Assembly: GCA_902788505.1 (NCBI GenBank)
Contig: CADAKH010000014.1
Coordinates: forward strand, 1 to 64,000
Length of the DNA: 64,000 nt
Direction of reading: 5' to 3'
From: Oscillospiraceae bacterium
GTDB taxonomy: Bacteria > Bacillota > Clostridia > Saccharofermentanales > Saccharofermentanaceae
Within the stretch, counting starts at the first letter, position 1. Every line of letters starts with the position of its first letter. The notes under the pieces are model-generated. The model was not told the origin of the DNA. It ran no database searches and saw only the letters and a list, made by a program, of their open reading frames with translations. Of this stretch, positions 45,460 to 53,145 are shown one piece after another. Made by a program: the position numbers and the translations under genes.

Positions 45460-46728
45460 TTATTTAAACGGTTTGCCTTCACCTTCTGTCAGGTTGATAC
45501 CTTCCATGGTAAATGCCTTGCAGTATTCTTCACAGTCGAAAGCGGCAGGAGTAAATACGCCTGTTTTCTTCCACTTGTCTCTGCACATGAGCTTAACACC
45601 CGCAATGAAAGCAGAACCTTTCATGTCATCAAAAGCGCTTACACCATACTTCTCATAAGACTCCTCATTGTCACCCGTAACAATGTAGGATTTGGCAATA
45701 TCAAGATTGTCTTTCCTGCTCTTGCCTGTGATATAGATCTCATATGAAGCAGTTCCTTTTGCCTTGGACTCTATAGGGCCGGACTCACCTCTGTCGGACA
45801 TCTTCGGAAGGATAGCAGCCAGGAGATCAACAGGAGCAACTTCAACATTTCCTACCTTTACAGGCTTATCGGACATGAGTCCGAGTTCTTCCAGGAAATC
45901 CAGTTTATCCTGAGGCGGAATATGCTCAAGGGTAGGCTTCTTACCAAGCTTGAAATATCTGACATTGAGCATATCAGGAATCTCTTTAAGAAGGTCCGTA
46001 ACCATCGGACTGGACTCAAGATATACTTTTGTGCCTGATGAAGACTTAGCCTCAATAGACATAGCTTCCGCTTCGACGATCTTGCCATCGGAAATATAGA
46101 ACACCTTCTTATCGGGACCAAACTTGTTGGCAACTACAGGTGCTTTTACATCTTCGGAATAAAGGGTGTCGTCGATCTCGACTTTTCCCTTTTTGGATAT
46201 CTTTCTCTCACCGGATACTGCAATAAGATCGATATAGTCGATCTTGCTGAAATCATTCTTAGCCGCACGTCTTATTATCGCGTTGACTGCACCGGGCACA
46301 AAACCTGCACCACAGATGGCTGTCTTTCCGGTGTTATGGAATTCACCGAACATTCTGAACTGTTTGGAGAGTAGCGAAGTCGGTGACGGGATATCAGGAA
46401 CTTCAAATAGAGTTGAATCGATATAATCTGCCTTTGCTTTTACGGCAAGGCTCATAGCATCAAGTGAAAGTTCCGGAGGAAGAAGATTTACCACTAGATC
46501 AGGCGCAAAGATTCTGACCATCATCATGGCACCTTCGACATTAGTCATGTCGATTCCGGAAGTCGTAACCCTTACTCCCATACTTGCAGCAAGGTTTTTG
46601 AGTTCATCACAATCCTGTTTTTGACGGGAAGCAAGGCAAATGTCAGATGCATATTGCCTTTGTTTACAAAGAACCATCAATAAACGTTTGGTTGTTTCAT
46701 TGCAACCTAAAATCAAGACCCTTTTCAT
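45460..46728 (-). CDS. saccharopine dehydrogenase-family oxidoreductase
   Basis: The 422-residue protein starts with a Rossmann-type nucleotide fold (MKRVLILGCNETTKRLL) and contains DLVVNLLPPELSLDAMSLAVKA, YIDSTLFE and the ICGAGFVPGAVNAIIRRA stretch, typical of saccharopine dehydrogenase/carboxynorspermidine dehydrogenase relatives. The NADP-binding glycine pattern is atypical (GCNETT). Its substrate cannot be told: lysine-pathway, polyamine or amino acid roles are all possible. It is divergent from the amino acid transporter genes, and a 161-base region between them holds an inverted repeat. Confidence 0.75.
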   Translation of the reverse strand: MKRVLILGCNETTKRLLMVLCKQRQYASDICLASRQKQDCDELKNLAASMGVRVTTSGIDMTNVEGAMMMVRIFAPDLVVNLLPPELSLDAMSLAVKAKADYIDSTLFEVPDIPSPTSLLSKQFRMFGEFHNTGKTAICGAGFVPGAVNAIIRRAAKNDFSKIDYIDLIAVSGERKISKKGKVEIDDTLYSEDVKAPVVANKFGPDKKVFYISDGKIVEAEAMSIEAKSSSGTKVYLESSPMVTDLLKEIPDMLNVRYFKLGKKPTLEHIPPQDKLDFLEELGLMSDKPVKVGNVEVAPVDLLAAILPKMSDRGESGPIESKAKGTASYEIYITGKSRKDNLDIAKSYIVTGDNEESYEKYGVSAFDDMKGSAFIAGVKLMCRDKWKKTGVFTPAAFDCEEYCKAFTMEGINLTEGEGKPFK

Positions 46729-46796
46729 AGTAAATCAAGCGACCTTTCAAGCTATATATAAACCCCTGTGTAGATATTTTACTTAAATTAATAACA

Positions 46797-46828
46797 ATGA
46801 GCAAACATTATTTCGGGCTTTTGCTCAT
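46797..46828. repeat. inverted repeat ATGAGCAAA/TTTGCTCAT in a divergent promoter region
   Basis: A perfect 9-bp inverted repeat (46797-46805 and 46820-46828) lies between the divergent dehydrogenase and amino acid transporter genes. It carries the same TGAGCA core as the repeat around the promoter at 26780-26839. On the plus strand a weak TTTACA-16-GATACC promoter follows directly (about 46833-46860). Confidence 0.5.
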
Positions 46829-46889
46829 TTATTTACATGTATCGATAGCGTAAGATACCATTGTTTAATCCAACAAAAGGAGAACGGTT

Positions 46890-47687
46890 ATGAAGACACT
46901 TAAAAGAATAGTAGCAGGCATTCTTTCCACAGCACTTTTGCTCGGTATGACTTCCTGCGCTACAACAAAGCAGACAGAGGCTCCTGCAGATGCAGCTGCT
47001 TTCACTACGATCGAGAGCGGAAAGCTCATCATGGCTACAAACGCATTCTTCCCGCCTTATGAGTTCTATGAAGGTGAGAAGATCGTTGGTATTGATGTTG
47101 AGATCGCTTCAGCTGTTGCTGAAAAGCTTGGTCTTGAGCTTGTTATCGAAGACGTTGAGTTCGACTCCATCATCGCTGGCGTTCAGAGCGGCAAGTATGA
47201 TATCGGATGCGCGGGCATGACAGTTACAGAGGACAGACTTAAGTCTGTTAACTTCTCTACACCTTATGCTACAGGTATCCAGTCCATCATCGTTGCTGAG
47301 GATTCTGAGATCAAAGACATCGATGCACTTCTCGGCGGCGACTACAAGGTTGGTGTTCAGTCCGGTACAACAGGCGATATCTACATGACAGACGATATCG
47401 GTGAGGACAGAATCGAGCGTTTCTCAAAGGGTAACGATGCAGTTCTCGCACTCACATCCGGAAAGATCGCTGCAGTAGTTATCGACAATGAGCCTGCCAA
47501 GGCATTCGTTGCTGCTAACGCAGGTCTCAAGATCCTTGATACACCTTACACAGTTGAGGACTATGCTATGGCTATCAACAAGGATAATGTTGCTCTCAAG
47601 GATGCCATCAACCAGGCACTCAAGGAACTTACAGACGACGGCACGATCGCTGCAATCGTAAACAAGTACATTCCTGCAGAGGGCTGA
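46890..47687 (+). CDS. polar amino acid ABC transporter, substrate-binding lipoprotein
   Basis: The 265-residue protein has a lipoprotein signal with lipobox M-T-S-C (C23) and a family 3 solute-binding fold: LIMATNAFFPPYEFYEG, IVGIDVEIASAVAEKLG, DIGCAGMTVTEDR and YAMAINKDN. This family binds polar amino acids such as glutamine, histidine or cystine; the exact ligand is not evident. AAGGAG precedes the ATG by about 8 bases. A terminator-like hairpin separates it from the permease gene, which would make the binding protein more abundant than the other subunits. Confidence 0.92.
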   Translation: MKTLKRIVAGILSTALLLGMTSCATTKQTEAPADAAAFTTIESGKLIMATNAFFPPYEFYEGEKIVGIDVEIASAVAEKLGLELVIEDVEFDSIIAGVQSGKYDIGCAGMTVTEDRLKSVNFSTPYATGIQSIIVAEDSEIKDIDALLGGDYKVGVQSGTTGDIYMTDDIGEDRIERFSKGNDAVLALTSGKIAAVVIDNEPAKAFVAANAGLKILDTPYTVEDYAMAINKDNVALKDAINQALKELTDDGTIAAIVNKYIPAEG

Positions 47688-47720
47688 TACTTAAGAAGTT
47701 TATTCAAAACTGAACTTAAG

Positions 47721-47757
47721 AGCGGAAATATGGTCTGTATTTCCGTTCTTTTATTAT
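47721..47757 (+). terminator. attenuating terminator between binding-protein and permease genes
   Basis: AGCGGAAATA (47721-47730) pairs with TATTTCCGTT (47738-47747), including one G-U pair, and is followed by CTTTTATTATTT. It lies inside an otherwise co-oriented transporter operon, so partial read-through is likely. Confidence 0.75.
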
Positions 47758-47811
47758 TTATAATTATTCATGTTTTTGAGTATCGATACTTTGTAATTAG
47801 AGGAATGTCCA

Positions 47812-48801
47812 ATGTACACCAAAAAAGCCAATCAGATATTGATCATCGGCATAATAGCTCTTATTTTGGCAGTTTTTCCCATGGTAGGTACAGCATGCGC
47901 CATTTTCGGGCTCATCGTGGCTGCAAGGAACAAGAATGCCAGAACTCTCATAAGAGCCGATGTCGGAAGGGGTCTTTCGATCATCGCACTTTTGATCAAT
48001 ATTGTCGCAATCATTTATTTAATTCTCTTCAAGCAGATCTCACATACACCTGCCTGGCTTATGTCTCTCCGCGAAGCATTCTATGCGACAAAGTTCTATT
48101 CCGATTTTGAAAACAACTTTATCACTGATAACCGTTATACATTTATCCGCAAAGGTCTGGGTGTAACATTTGAGGTTACCTTCTTTGCTGTTCTTTTGGG
48201 TATTGCCCTGGGCGTAGTCGTTGCACTCATAAGGTCATCTTATGACACATTGAAGGAAGAACTTAAAGGCGGCTTCGGCAAAGCTATTCTCTTCATTCTC
48301 TATAAGATCTGCGGAATATACCTTACAGTCATCAGAGGAACACCTGTAGTAGTTCAGCTCATGATCATCTACTTCGTTATTTTCGCTTCATCCAATAACA
48401 AAATCCTTGTTGCCGTCCTTGCATTCGGTATCAACTCCGGAGCTTATGTGGCCGAGATCATCAGAGGCGGTATCATGAGTGTTGACAAAGGACAGTTCGA
48501 AGCCGGACGTTCGCTCGGTTTCGGCTATGTCAGGACAATGGCTTTCATCATTATCCCACAGGCATTCAAGACTGTTCTTCCCGCTCTTGCAAATGAGTTC
48601 ATCGTACTTATCAAAGAAACTTCCGTATCCGGTTATGTCGGCCTCCAGGAACTTACAAAAGGCGGAGACATTATCAGATCGAGAACATATTCCGCGTTCA
48701 TGCCGCTTATTGCAGTTGCGATCATTTATCTCCTGATCGTCATCTTCTTCAGCTGGCTTGTATCGCTTCTCGAAAGGAGGCTCAAGAACAGTGAGCGCTG
48801 A
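47812..48801 (+). CDS. polar amino acid ABC permease with DUF4190-like N-terminal extension
   Basis: The 329-residue protein has a normal HisM/GlnP-type permease domain (about 110-325), including the EAA loop [28 protein letters not shown], here named by E228-type start and P-end. About 75 N-terminal residues form two extra membrane segments ([29 protein letters not shown] as the first, [16 protein letters not shown] as the second) that resemble a DUF4190 unit, as in the nearby 49652 gene. Such an extension is uncommon in this permease family. The gene ends inside the ATPase start. Confidence 0.88.
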   Translation: MYTKKANQILIIGIIALILAVFPMVGTACAIFGLIVAARNKNARTLIRADVGRGLSIIALLINIVAIIYLILFKQISHTPAWLMSLREAFYATKFYSDFENNFITDNRYTFIRKGLGVTFEVTFFAVLLGIALGVVVALIRSSYDTLKEELKGGFGKAILFILYKICGIYLTVIRGTPVVVQLMIIYFVIFASSNNKILVAVLAFGINSGAYVAEIIRGGIMSVDKGQFEAGRSLGFGYVRTMAFIIIPQAFKTVLPALANEFIVLIKETSVSGYVGLQELTKGGDIIRSRTYSAFMPLIAVAIIYLLIVIFFSWLVSLLERRLKNSER

Positions 48802-49540
48802 TAATAATGTGATCATTTCCGTAAATGATTTGAAAAAATACTATAACGGCGGAGAAGTAAAAGCTCTGGACGGCATCACCACCGATATTAAAAAGGGCGA
48901 GGTAGTCGTTGTGATTGGGCCTTCCGGTTCAGGCAAATCAACATTCCTGAGATCGCTTAATCTTCTTGAGCGTCCTACAGGCGGAACCATAACCTTCGAA
49001 GGCAAGGATATCATGTCTTCATCAACTGATATCAACAAGTTAAGACAGCAGATGGGAATGGTTTTCCAGCACTTTAATCTCTTCCCTCATCTTACGATCC
49101 TTAAGAATATGACAATAGCTCCTATGAAGCTTCACGGATTATCCAAAGAAGCTGCAGAGAAGAAAGCATTGGATCTTCTCAGGAGAGTCGGATTACAGGA
49201 TAGAGCCGGTGCTTATCCTGCTCAGCTGTCAGGTGGTCAGAAGCAGAGAATTGCTATCGTAAGAGCTCTTGCAATGGATCCTGATGTAATGCTTTTCGAT
49301 GAGCCTACCAGTGCACTTGACCCTGAAATGGTCGGCGAAGTCCTTGATGTTATGAAGAAACTTGCCGAGGAAGGAATGACAATGGTATGTGTCACTCACG
49401 AGATGGGATTTGCAAGAGAAGTTGCTACCCGTGTCATCTTCATGGATTGCGGTAAGATCATCGAAGAGAATACTCCTGATCAGATCTTCACAAATCCGCA
49501 GAACGAAAGACTCAAGTCGTTCCTGCAGAAAGTACTGTGA
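48791..49540 (+). CDS. polar amino acid ABC transporter ATP-binding protein
   Basis: The 249-residue ATPase has Walker [10 protein letters not shown]-loop [12 protein letters not shown], signature LSGGQ, Walker [14 protein letters not shown] and the H-loop VTHEMGF, all of the GlnQ/HisP type. An ATG-started frame begins at 48758, but AAAGGAGG lies 10 bases before the GTG at 48791, which gives the usual length and overlaps the permease stop by 11 bases. I choose the GTG start. It powers uptake with the two preceding gene products. Confidence 0.93.
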   Translation: MSADNNVIISVNDLKKYYNGGEVKALDGITTDIKKGEVVVVIGPSGSGKSTFLRSLNLLERPTGGTITFEGKDIMSSSTDINKLRQQMGMVFQHFNLFPHLTILKNMTIAPMKLHGLSKEAAEKKALDLLRRVGLQDRAGAYPAQLSGGQKQRIAIVRALAMDPDVMLFDEPTSALDPEMVGEVLDVMKKLAEEGMTMVCVTHEMGFAREVATRVIFMDCGKIIEENTPDQIFTNPQNERLKSFLQKVL

Positions 49541-49576
49541 TCCTGATCTACTAAACCCGCCCGGATAAGAAATATA

Positions 49577-49591
49577 TATCACTTTGTGATA
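49577..49591. promoter_or_regulatory. palindrome TATCAC-TTT-GTGATA overlapping a promoter
   Basis: A perfect 6-bp inverted repeat with a 3-base centre lies in the gap before the 49652 gene and abuts an extended -10 (TGATAGAAT, 49587-49595). It is nested inside a longer imperfect pairing (CCGCCCG with CGGGTGG, about 49557-49603). It may be an operator or an RNA hairpin in the leader. Confidence 0.45.
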
Positions 49592-49651
49592 GAATCTCGG
49601 GTGGAACAACACTTGGACAATTATTGATCAACAACAAGGAGGGAATAGATT

Positions 49652-50389
49652 ATGTTTTGTGAATCATGTGGTTCTTTTATTCCGGATGGTCAGTCTTTCT
49701 GCTCTAACTGCGGCACACCTGTAACAAATCAGGCTCCCGCTCAGGAAGCGGCACCTGCACCCGCACCTGCTCCGGCTCCTGCGGCTTCAGCTTTTGCTGC
49801 TGCACCGGCACCGGCTCCTGCTCCAGCACCTGCACCGGCACAGCCTGTTCAGCCTTTCCAGCCTCAGTATCAGCAGCCGGCATACGGTCAGGCTCAGCCT
49901 GTTTATTCTCAGCCCGTTTATGCACAGCCTGTTTCCGTAAGACCTGTTGCTCAGACTCCTGCCAAGAGTTCTAACGGTGCTGCTGTTGCAGGTATGATCT
50001 TCGGCATCCTGGCATTCATCCTGTTCTGGCTTCCGTTCTTCAATATAATCACGACTGCTTTATTCGGTCTTTTGGGTCTGATATTCTCCATTATCGGAAT
50101 TGCCAAGAAGAATGCCAATGGTAAGGCAATGGCAATAGTTGGTCTCGTGCTTACGATCTTCGCAACGATTCTTACCATTCTTTATTATGTTTTCATCTAT
50201 CAGGTGATCGTCACAGATCCTGAGCTCAGCCAGGAATTCGAAGAGATCTTCGAGACTGTTGATACATACAGCCCTGCTGCACCAGATCAGAATTCCGACG
50301 AATTCTTTATCGATGGTGATTATGTTACTACCGATAACGGTTATGTAAGCGGTGTGCTTCACATTGACGGTTACATTGTTGAATTCTGA
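49652..50389 (+). CDS. zinc-ribbon, Pro/Ala-rich DUF4190 membrane protein
   Basis: The 245-residue protein opens with a zinc ribbon (C3-x2-C6 and C17-x2-C20), continues with a Pro/Ala repeat and a Gln/Pro/Tyr-rich low-complexity linker (about 28-105), then two membrane segments (about 112-147 and 157-180) typical of DUF4190, and an acidic tail of about 60 residues. Such proteins are common and uncharacterised in Clostridia. A GGAGGG site precedes the ATG by about 10 bases. It ends in a strong terminator. Confidence 0.85.
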   Translation: MFCESCGSFIPDGQSFCSNCGTPVTNQAPAQEAAPAPAPAPAPAASAFAAAPAPAPAPAPAPAQPVQPFQPQYQQPAYGQAQPVYSQPVYAQPVSVRPVAQTPAKSSNGAAVAGMIFGILAFILFWLPFFNIITTALFGLLGLIFSIIGIAKKNANGKAMAIVGLVLTIFATILTILYYVFIYQVIVTDPELSQEFEEIFETVDTYSPAAPDQNSDEFFIDGDYVTTDNGYVSGVLHIDGYIVEF

Positions 50390-50422
50390 TCTTTAATCAG
50401 GACACACTTATTTAAGCATCCG

Positions 50423-50457
50423 AAAAGCTGTCTCCTATGAAGACAGCTTTTTTATTG
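50423..50457 (+). terminator. intrinsic terminator after the DUF4190 gene
   Basis: AAAAGCTGTCT (50423-50433) pairs with AGACAGCTTTT (50441-50451) around 7 bases and is followed by a U-rich TTATTG tail. Confidence 0.9.
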
Positions 50458-50520
50458 TTATTTTGTACTTATCCGGTAGGAATATATCCTGCGTTGAATA
50501 TAAACTCTTGGAGACTGATT

Positions 50521-50643
50521 ATGTATTGTGAATCTTGCGGTAAAGGAAAAGCAATAGCAGGACTGATCCTTTCAAGTGTCACATTGCTTACTTCGGTATA
50601 TTATGGCCTGATGCTTGTTGCAGGCAGCAGTTACAGCTACTGA
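50521..50643 (+). CDS. 40-residue mini-paralogue of the zinc-ribbon DUF4190 protein
   Basis: The frame begins MYCESCGKGKAIAGLILSS and ends LVAGSSYSY. Its first residues mirror MFCESCG of the gene at 49652, but only one C-x2-C pair and a single membrane segment (about 12-34) remain. A GGAG lies 8 bases before the ATG at 50521; an upstream in-frame ATG at 50437 is inside the terminator tail and is rejected. It could be a functional microprotein or a remnant of a duplicated gene. Confidence 0.6.
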   Translation: MYCESCGKGKAIAGLILSSVTLLTSVYYGLMLVAGSSYSY

Positions 50644-50647
50644 CAGT

Positions 50648-51220
50648 TTACCTGTGCTTTCTTCTTAAAGTCTCATCGTATGAATAATTCTGTTCGATGA
50701 AGTCTTCGCCCTTCTGTTCTTCCGTAAATGAAAGACCCGGGTATCCTAATTGGCGCAATACTTCATATATAGCGACAGCGCATGCATTGGAAACATTCAG
50801 ACATCTGCAGTCGGCATTCATCGGTATCCTGAAACATCTGTCGAGATTTGCTCTTAGGATCTCACCCGGGATCCCCGTGCTCTCCTTGCCGAAGATAAGA
50901 TAGATATTTGCGTTCTTGGAAGCTTCCCTGAAATCAATATCAGAGGGCGGCACTTTGCCGTAACGCGTCATAAAGAAATATTCTCCGTCGTTCTTGTCCG
51001 CAAAATCCTTCCATGAATCGTACAGGGTGTAATCCGCCCATGTTATATGATTGGTCGATGCTCTTCTGAATTCGGGATTATCAATATCAAAACCGACGGG
51101 GCCGATTATATGAAGTGTCGCACCGGTAGCCACACAGGTCCTCATGATATTTCCCGTATTCTGCGGTATCTCGGGCTCGAAAAGGACTACATTTACGATA
51201 CTGTTTCCTGATTCACTCAT
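50648..51220 (-). CDS. trmL: tRNA (cytidine(34)-2'-O)-methyltransferase
   Basis: The 190-residue SPOUT enzyme methylates the wobble ribose of leucine tRNAs. The motifs are EPEIPQNTGNIMRTC (motif 1), LIFGKESTGIP (motif 2) and RIPMNADCRCLNVSNACAVAIYE (motif 3), which form the trefoil knot binding S-adenosylmethionine. The C-terminal 25 residues are a little longer than usual. It is convergent with the mini DUF4190 gene, 4 bases away, and lies downstream of the phosphate transporter gene. Confidence 0.95.
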   Translation of the reverse strand: MSESGNSIVNVVLFEPEIPQNTGNIMRTCVATGATLHIIGPVGFDIDNPEFRRASTNHITWADYTLYDSWKDFADKNDGEYFFMTRYGKVPPSDIDFREASKNANIYLIFGKESTGIPGEILRANLDRCFRIPMNADCRCLNVSNACAVAIYEVLRQLGYPGLSFTEEQKGEDFIEQNYSYDETLRRKHR

Positions 51221-51263
51221 TATTTATCTCCATTAAAAAACGCAAATTAAATATGGCTTTGGA

Positions 51264-52994
51264 TCAGGCCTTGGCTGCAGCAGCCTTGCCTTTGCCCTGA
51301 GTCTTTTCTTCACTGCCATCCTCAGAAGGAACGGAAAACGAAATGAGATTGGACTCTGCAGCAGCTTCGGCAATATTAAGCATATGATCACCGAGTCTTT
51401 CGAAATCAGTAAGCATCTCGGAATAGATAACACATGCATCACCTGAACAGATGCCTGACTTAAGTCTTTCGAGCTGATGCTCTCTGTAATCATCGGTCAT
51501 ATCATCGATCTTCTGTTCCATCTGCGCCATCCTGATATGGACAGAACCGGGTTTGCTGCCCAGGAGAATATAGTAAGCTGCTTTAGTGGTCTCAACCATC
51601 TGGCCGACTTCTGCTCTGGCCTTGTCTGAAAGCTTCAGGCCCTTATTCTCCAGAAGATTTGCATAGCCTGCGATATTGGTTGCATGGTCACCCATTCTTT
51701 CGATGTTGCCCGTGATCTTGAAAAGCGCACTCATCGCAATAGCATCTTTCTCGGACATATCGAACATCATGGCATGCGAGATATAATACGAGATCTCCTT
51801 ATTCAGATAATCCACATATTCTTCCGTCTCGTTGATCGTCTGCTGCTTCTTATCGCTGTTCTCAAGTACGGCTTCGATACTCATCTGAACATTGCTGCCG
51901 GCCATTACGAGCATTCTGCTGATCTCATTGCAGAGAGCTCTTATAAGTATCTCTGTACCGACCTGGCTGTTGTTCTTGATCATATTGGGATTGAGATATT
52001 TAAGATACTGTACTCCTTCTTTATCTCCGCCCTTATCAGGAACGATTATCTTAACGAGCTTGACTATGAGACCTCCGAAAGGAAGCAGGATCAATGTCGA
52101 TGCAACATTGAATACAAGGTGCATATTTGCAAACTGTCTTGCCACATCGTTAGGCGACAATGCTCTTACCCATTCGGCAACCGGAAGCAGATAGTATGCA
52201 ACAGTGAATATTACCGTACCGATAACATTGAACAGTAAGTGAAGCATCCCTGCTCTTGTAGCGTTTCTTGAACCGCCGATAGATGCAAATACAGCCGTAA
52301 CGCATGTGCCGATGTTAAGACCGAAGATAATGAACATCGCCTGCTCAAGAGTTATGAGCTGCGCACCCGAAGCAGACATCGCCATTGCCTGCAATACGCC
52401 GACACCGGCGGCAGAACTCTGGATTATGATTACGAAGATGATACCTACGATAATACCGATGAACGGGTTATTGATCGAAGAGAAGATATCCTTAACTATA
52501 TCGAGTTCACTCAACGGAGCCATTGAATCCTTCATGAGGGACATCGCGACGAAGATAAATCCCAATCCCGCAATTGCCTCACCTATACTCCTGAGCTTCT
52601 TGTCCTTGGTAAGAAGGCAGAAAAATGTACCAAGCAAAGCAACGATCGGCGCAAATGCCCCGACATCGAAAGCAATGAGCTGGGCGGTGATATTGGTACC
52701 GATATTTGCACCCATTATTACCCACAGAGCCTGATGGAGATCCATGAGTCCGGCATTAACGAAACCGACTGCCATAACAGATGTAGCCGTGGAAGACTGT
52801 ATCAAAGCTGTGATTCCCGCACCAACGGCAACACCCAAAATTCTGTTGCCGGTTAGTTTTGCAAGGACGTTTCTTAATTTATCTCCTGCGATAGTCTGCA
52901 AACTTCCGCTGGTGATCTTAATGCTGTACAGGAACAGGGCCATTCCGGAGCAGAGCCCCAACAATGCCGGCCAAACATCTACCATAAATGACAT
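51264..52994 (-). CDS. Na/Pi cotransporter with C-terminal PhoU-like domain
   Basis: The 576-residue protein has two inverted Na/Pi repeats, each with a QSST/QSSA motif (GITALIQSSTATSV near 60-73 and VIIQSSAAGVGV near 190), in about eight to nine membrane segments. A PhoU-type helical domain (about 350-540) follows, then a Lys/Ala-rich tail. It resembles NptA/YjbB family phosphate transporters. A good promoter lies about 60-90 bases upstream. The trmL start is 43 bases after its stop. Confidence 0.93.
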   Translation of the reverse strand: MSFMVDVWPALLGLCSGMALFLYSIKITSGSLQTIAGDKLRNVLAKLTGNRILGVAVGAGITALIQSSTATSVMAVGFVNAGLMDLHQALWVIMGANIGTNITAQLIAFDVGAFAPIVALLGTFFCLLTKDKKLRSIGEAIAGLGFIFVAMSLMKDSMAPLSELDIVKDIFSSINNPFIGIIVGIIFVIIIQSSAAGVGVLQAMAMSASGAQLITLEQAMFIIFGLNIGTCVTAVFASIGGSRNATRAGMLHLLFNVIGTVIFTVAYYLLPVAEWVRALSPNDVARQFANMHLVFNVASTLILLPFGGLIVKLVKIIVPDKGGDKEGVQYLKYLNPNMIKNNSQVGTEILIRALCNEISRMLVMAGSNVQMSIEAVLENSDKKQQTINETEEYVDYLNKEISYYISHAMMFDMSEKDAIAMSALFKITGNIERMGDHATNIAGYANLLENKGLKLSDKARAEVGQMVETTKAAYYILLGSKPGSVHIRMAQMEQKIDDMTDDYREHQLERLKSGICSGDACVIYSEMLTDFERLGDHMLNIAEAAAESNLISFSVPSEDGSEEKTQGKGKAAAAKA

Positions 52995-53055
52995 GCCTCC
53001 GATCGGCTATCCATAAAAAACACAATCAAAAAAACTTACCCTAAATACATAACTA

Positions 53056-53084
53056 ATAATATGAGTGACTGCGTTGGTTGACAA
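53056..53084 (-). promoter_or_regulatory. promoter of the Na/Pi cotransporter gene
   Basis: On the minus strand TTGTCA (53079-53084) and TATTAT (53056-53061) are separated by 17 bases, about 60 bases upstream of the start at 52994. It lies downstream of the XrtG operon, in a 151-base gap where I see no clear terminator. Confidence 0.7.
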
Positions 53085-53145
53085 GACTTTTAACCAAATA
53101 TCATATTTCTTTTAAAGCGTAAAATCAGGATATATAGACACTCAT

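Noticed and set aside
49704..49925. Minus-strand frame opposite the Pro/Ala repeat of the zinc-ribbon protein
   Set aside because: Low-complexity shadow caused by the repetitive GC-rich linker codons.
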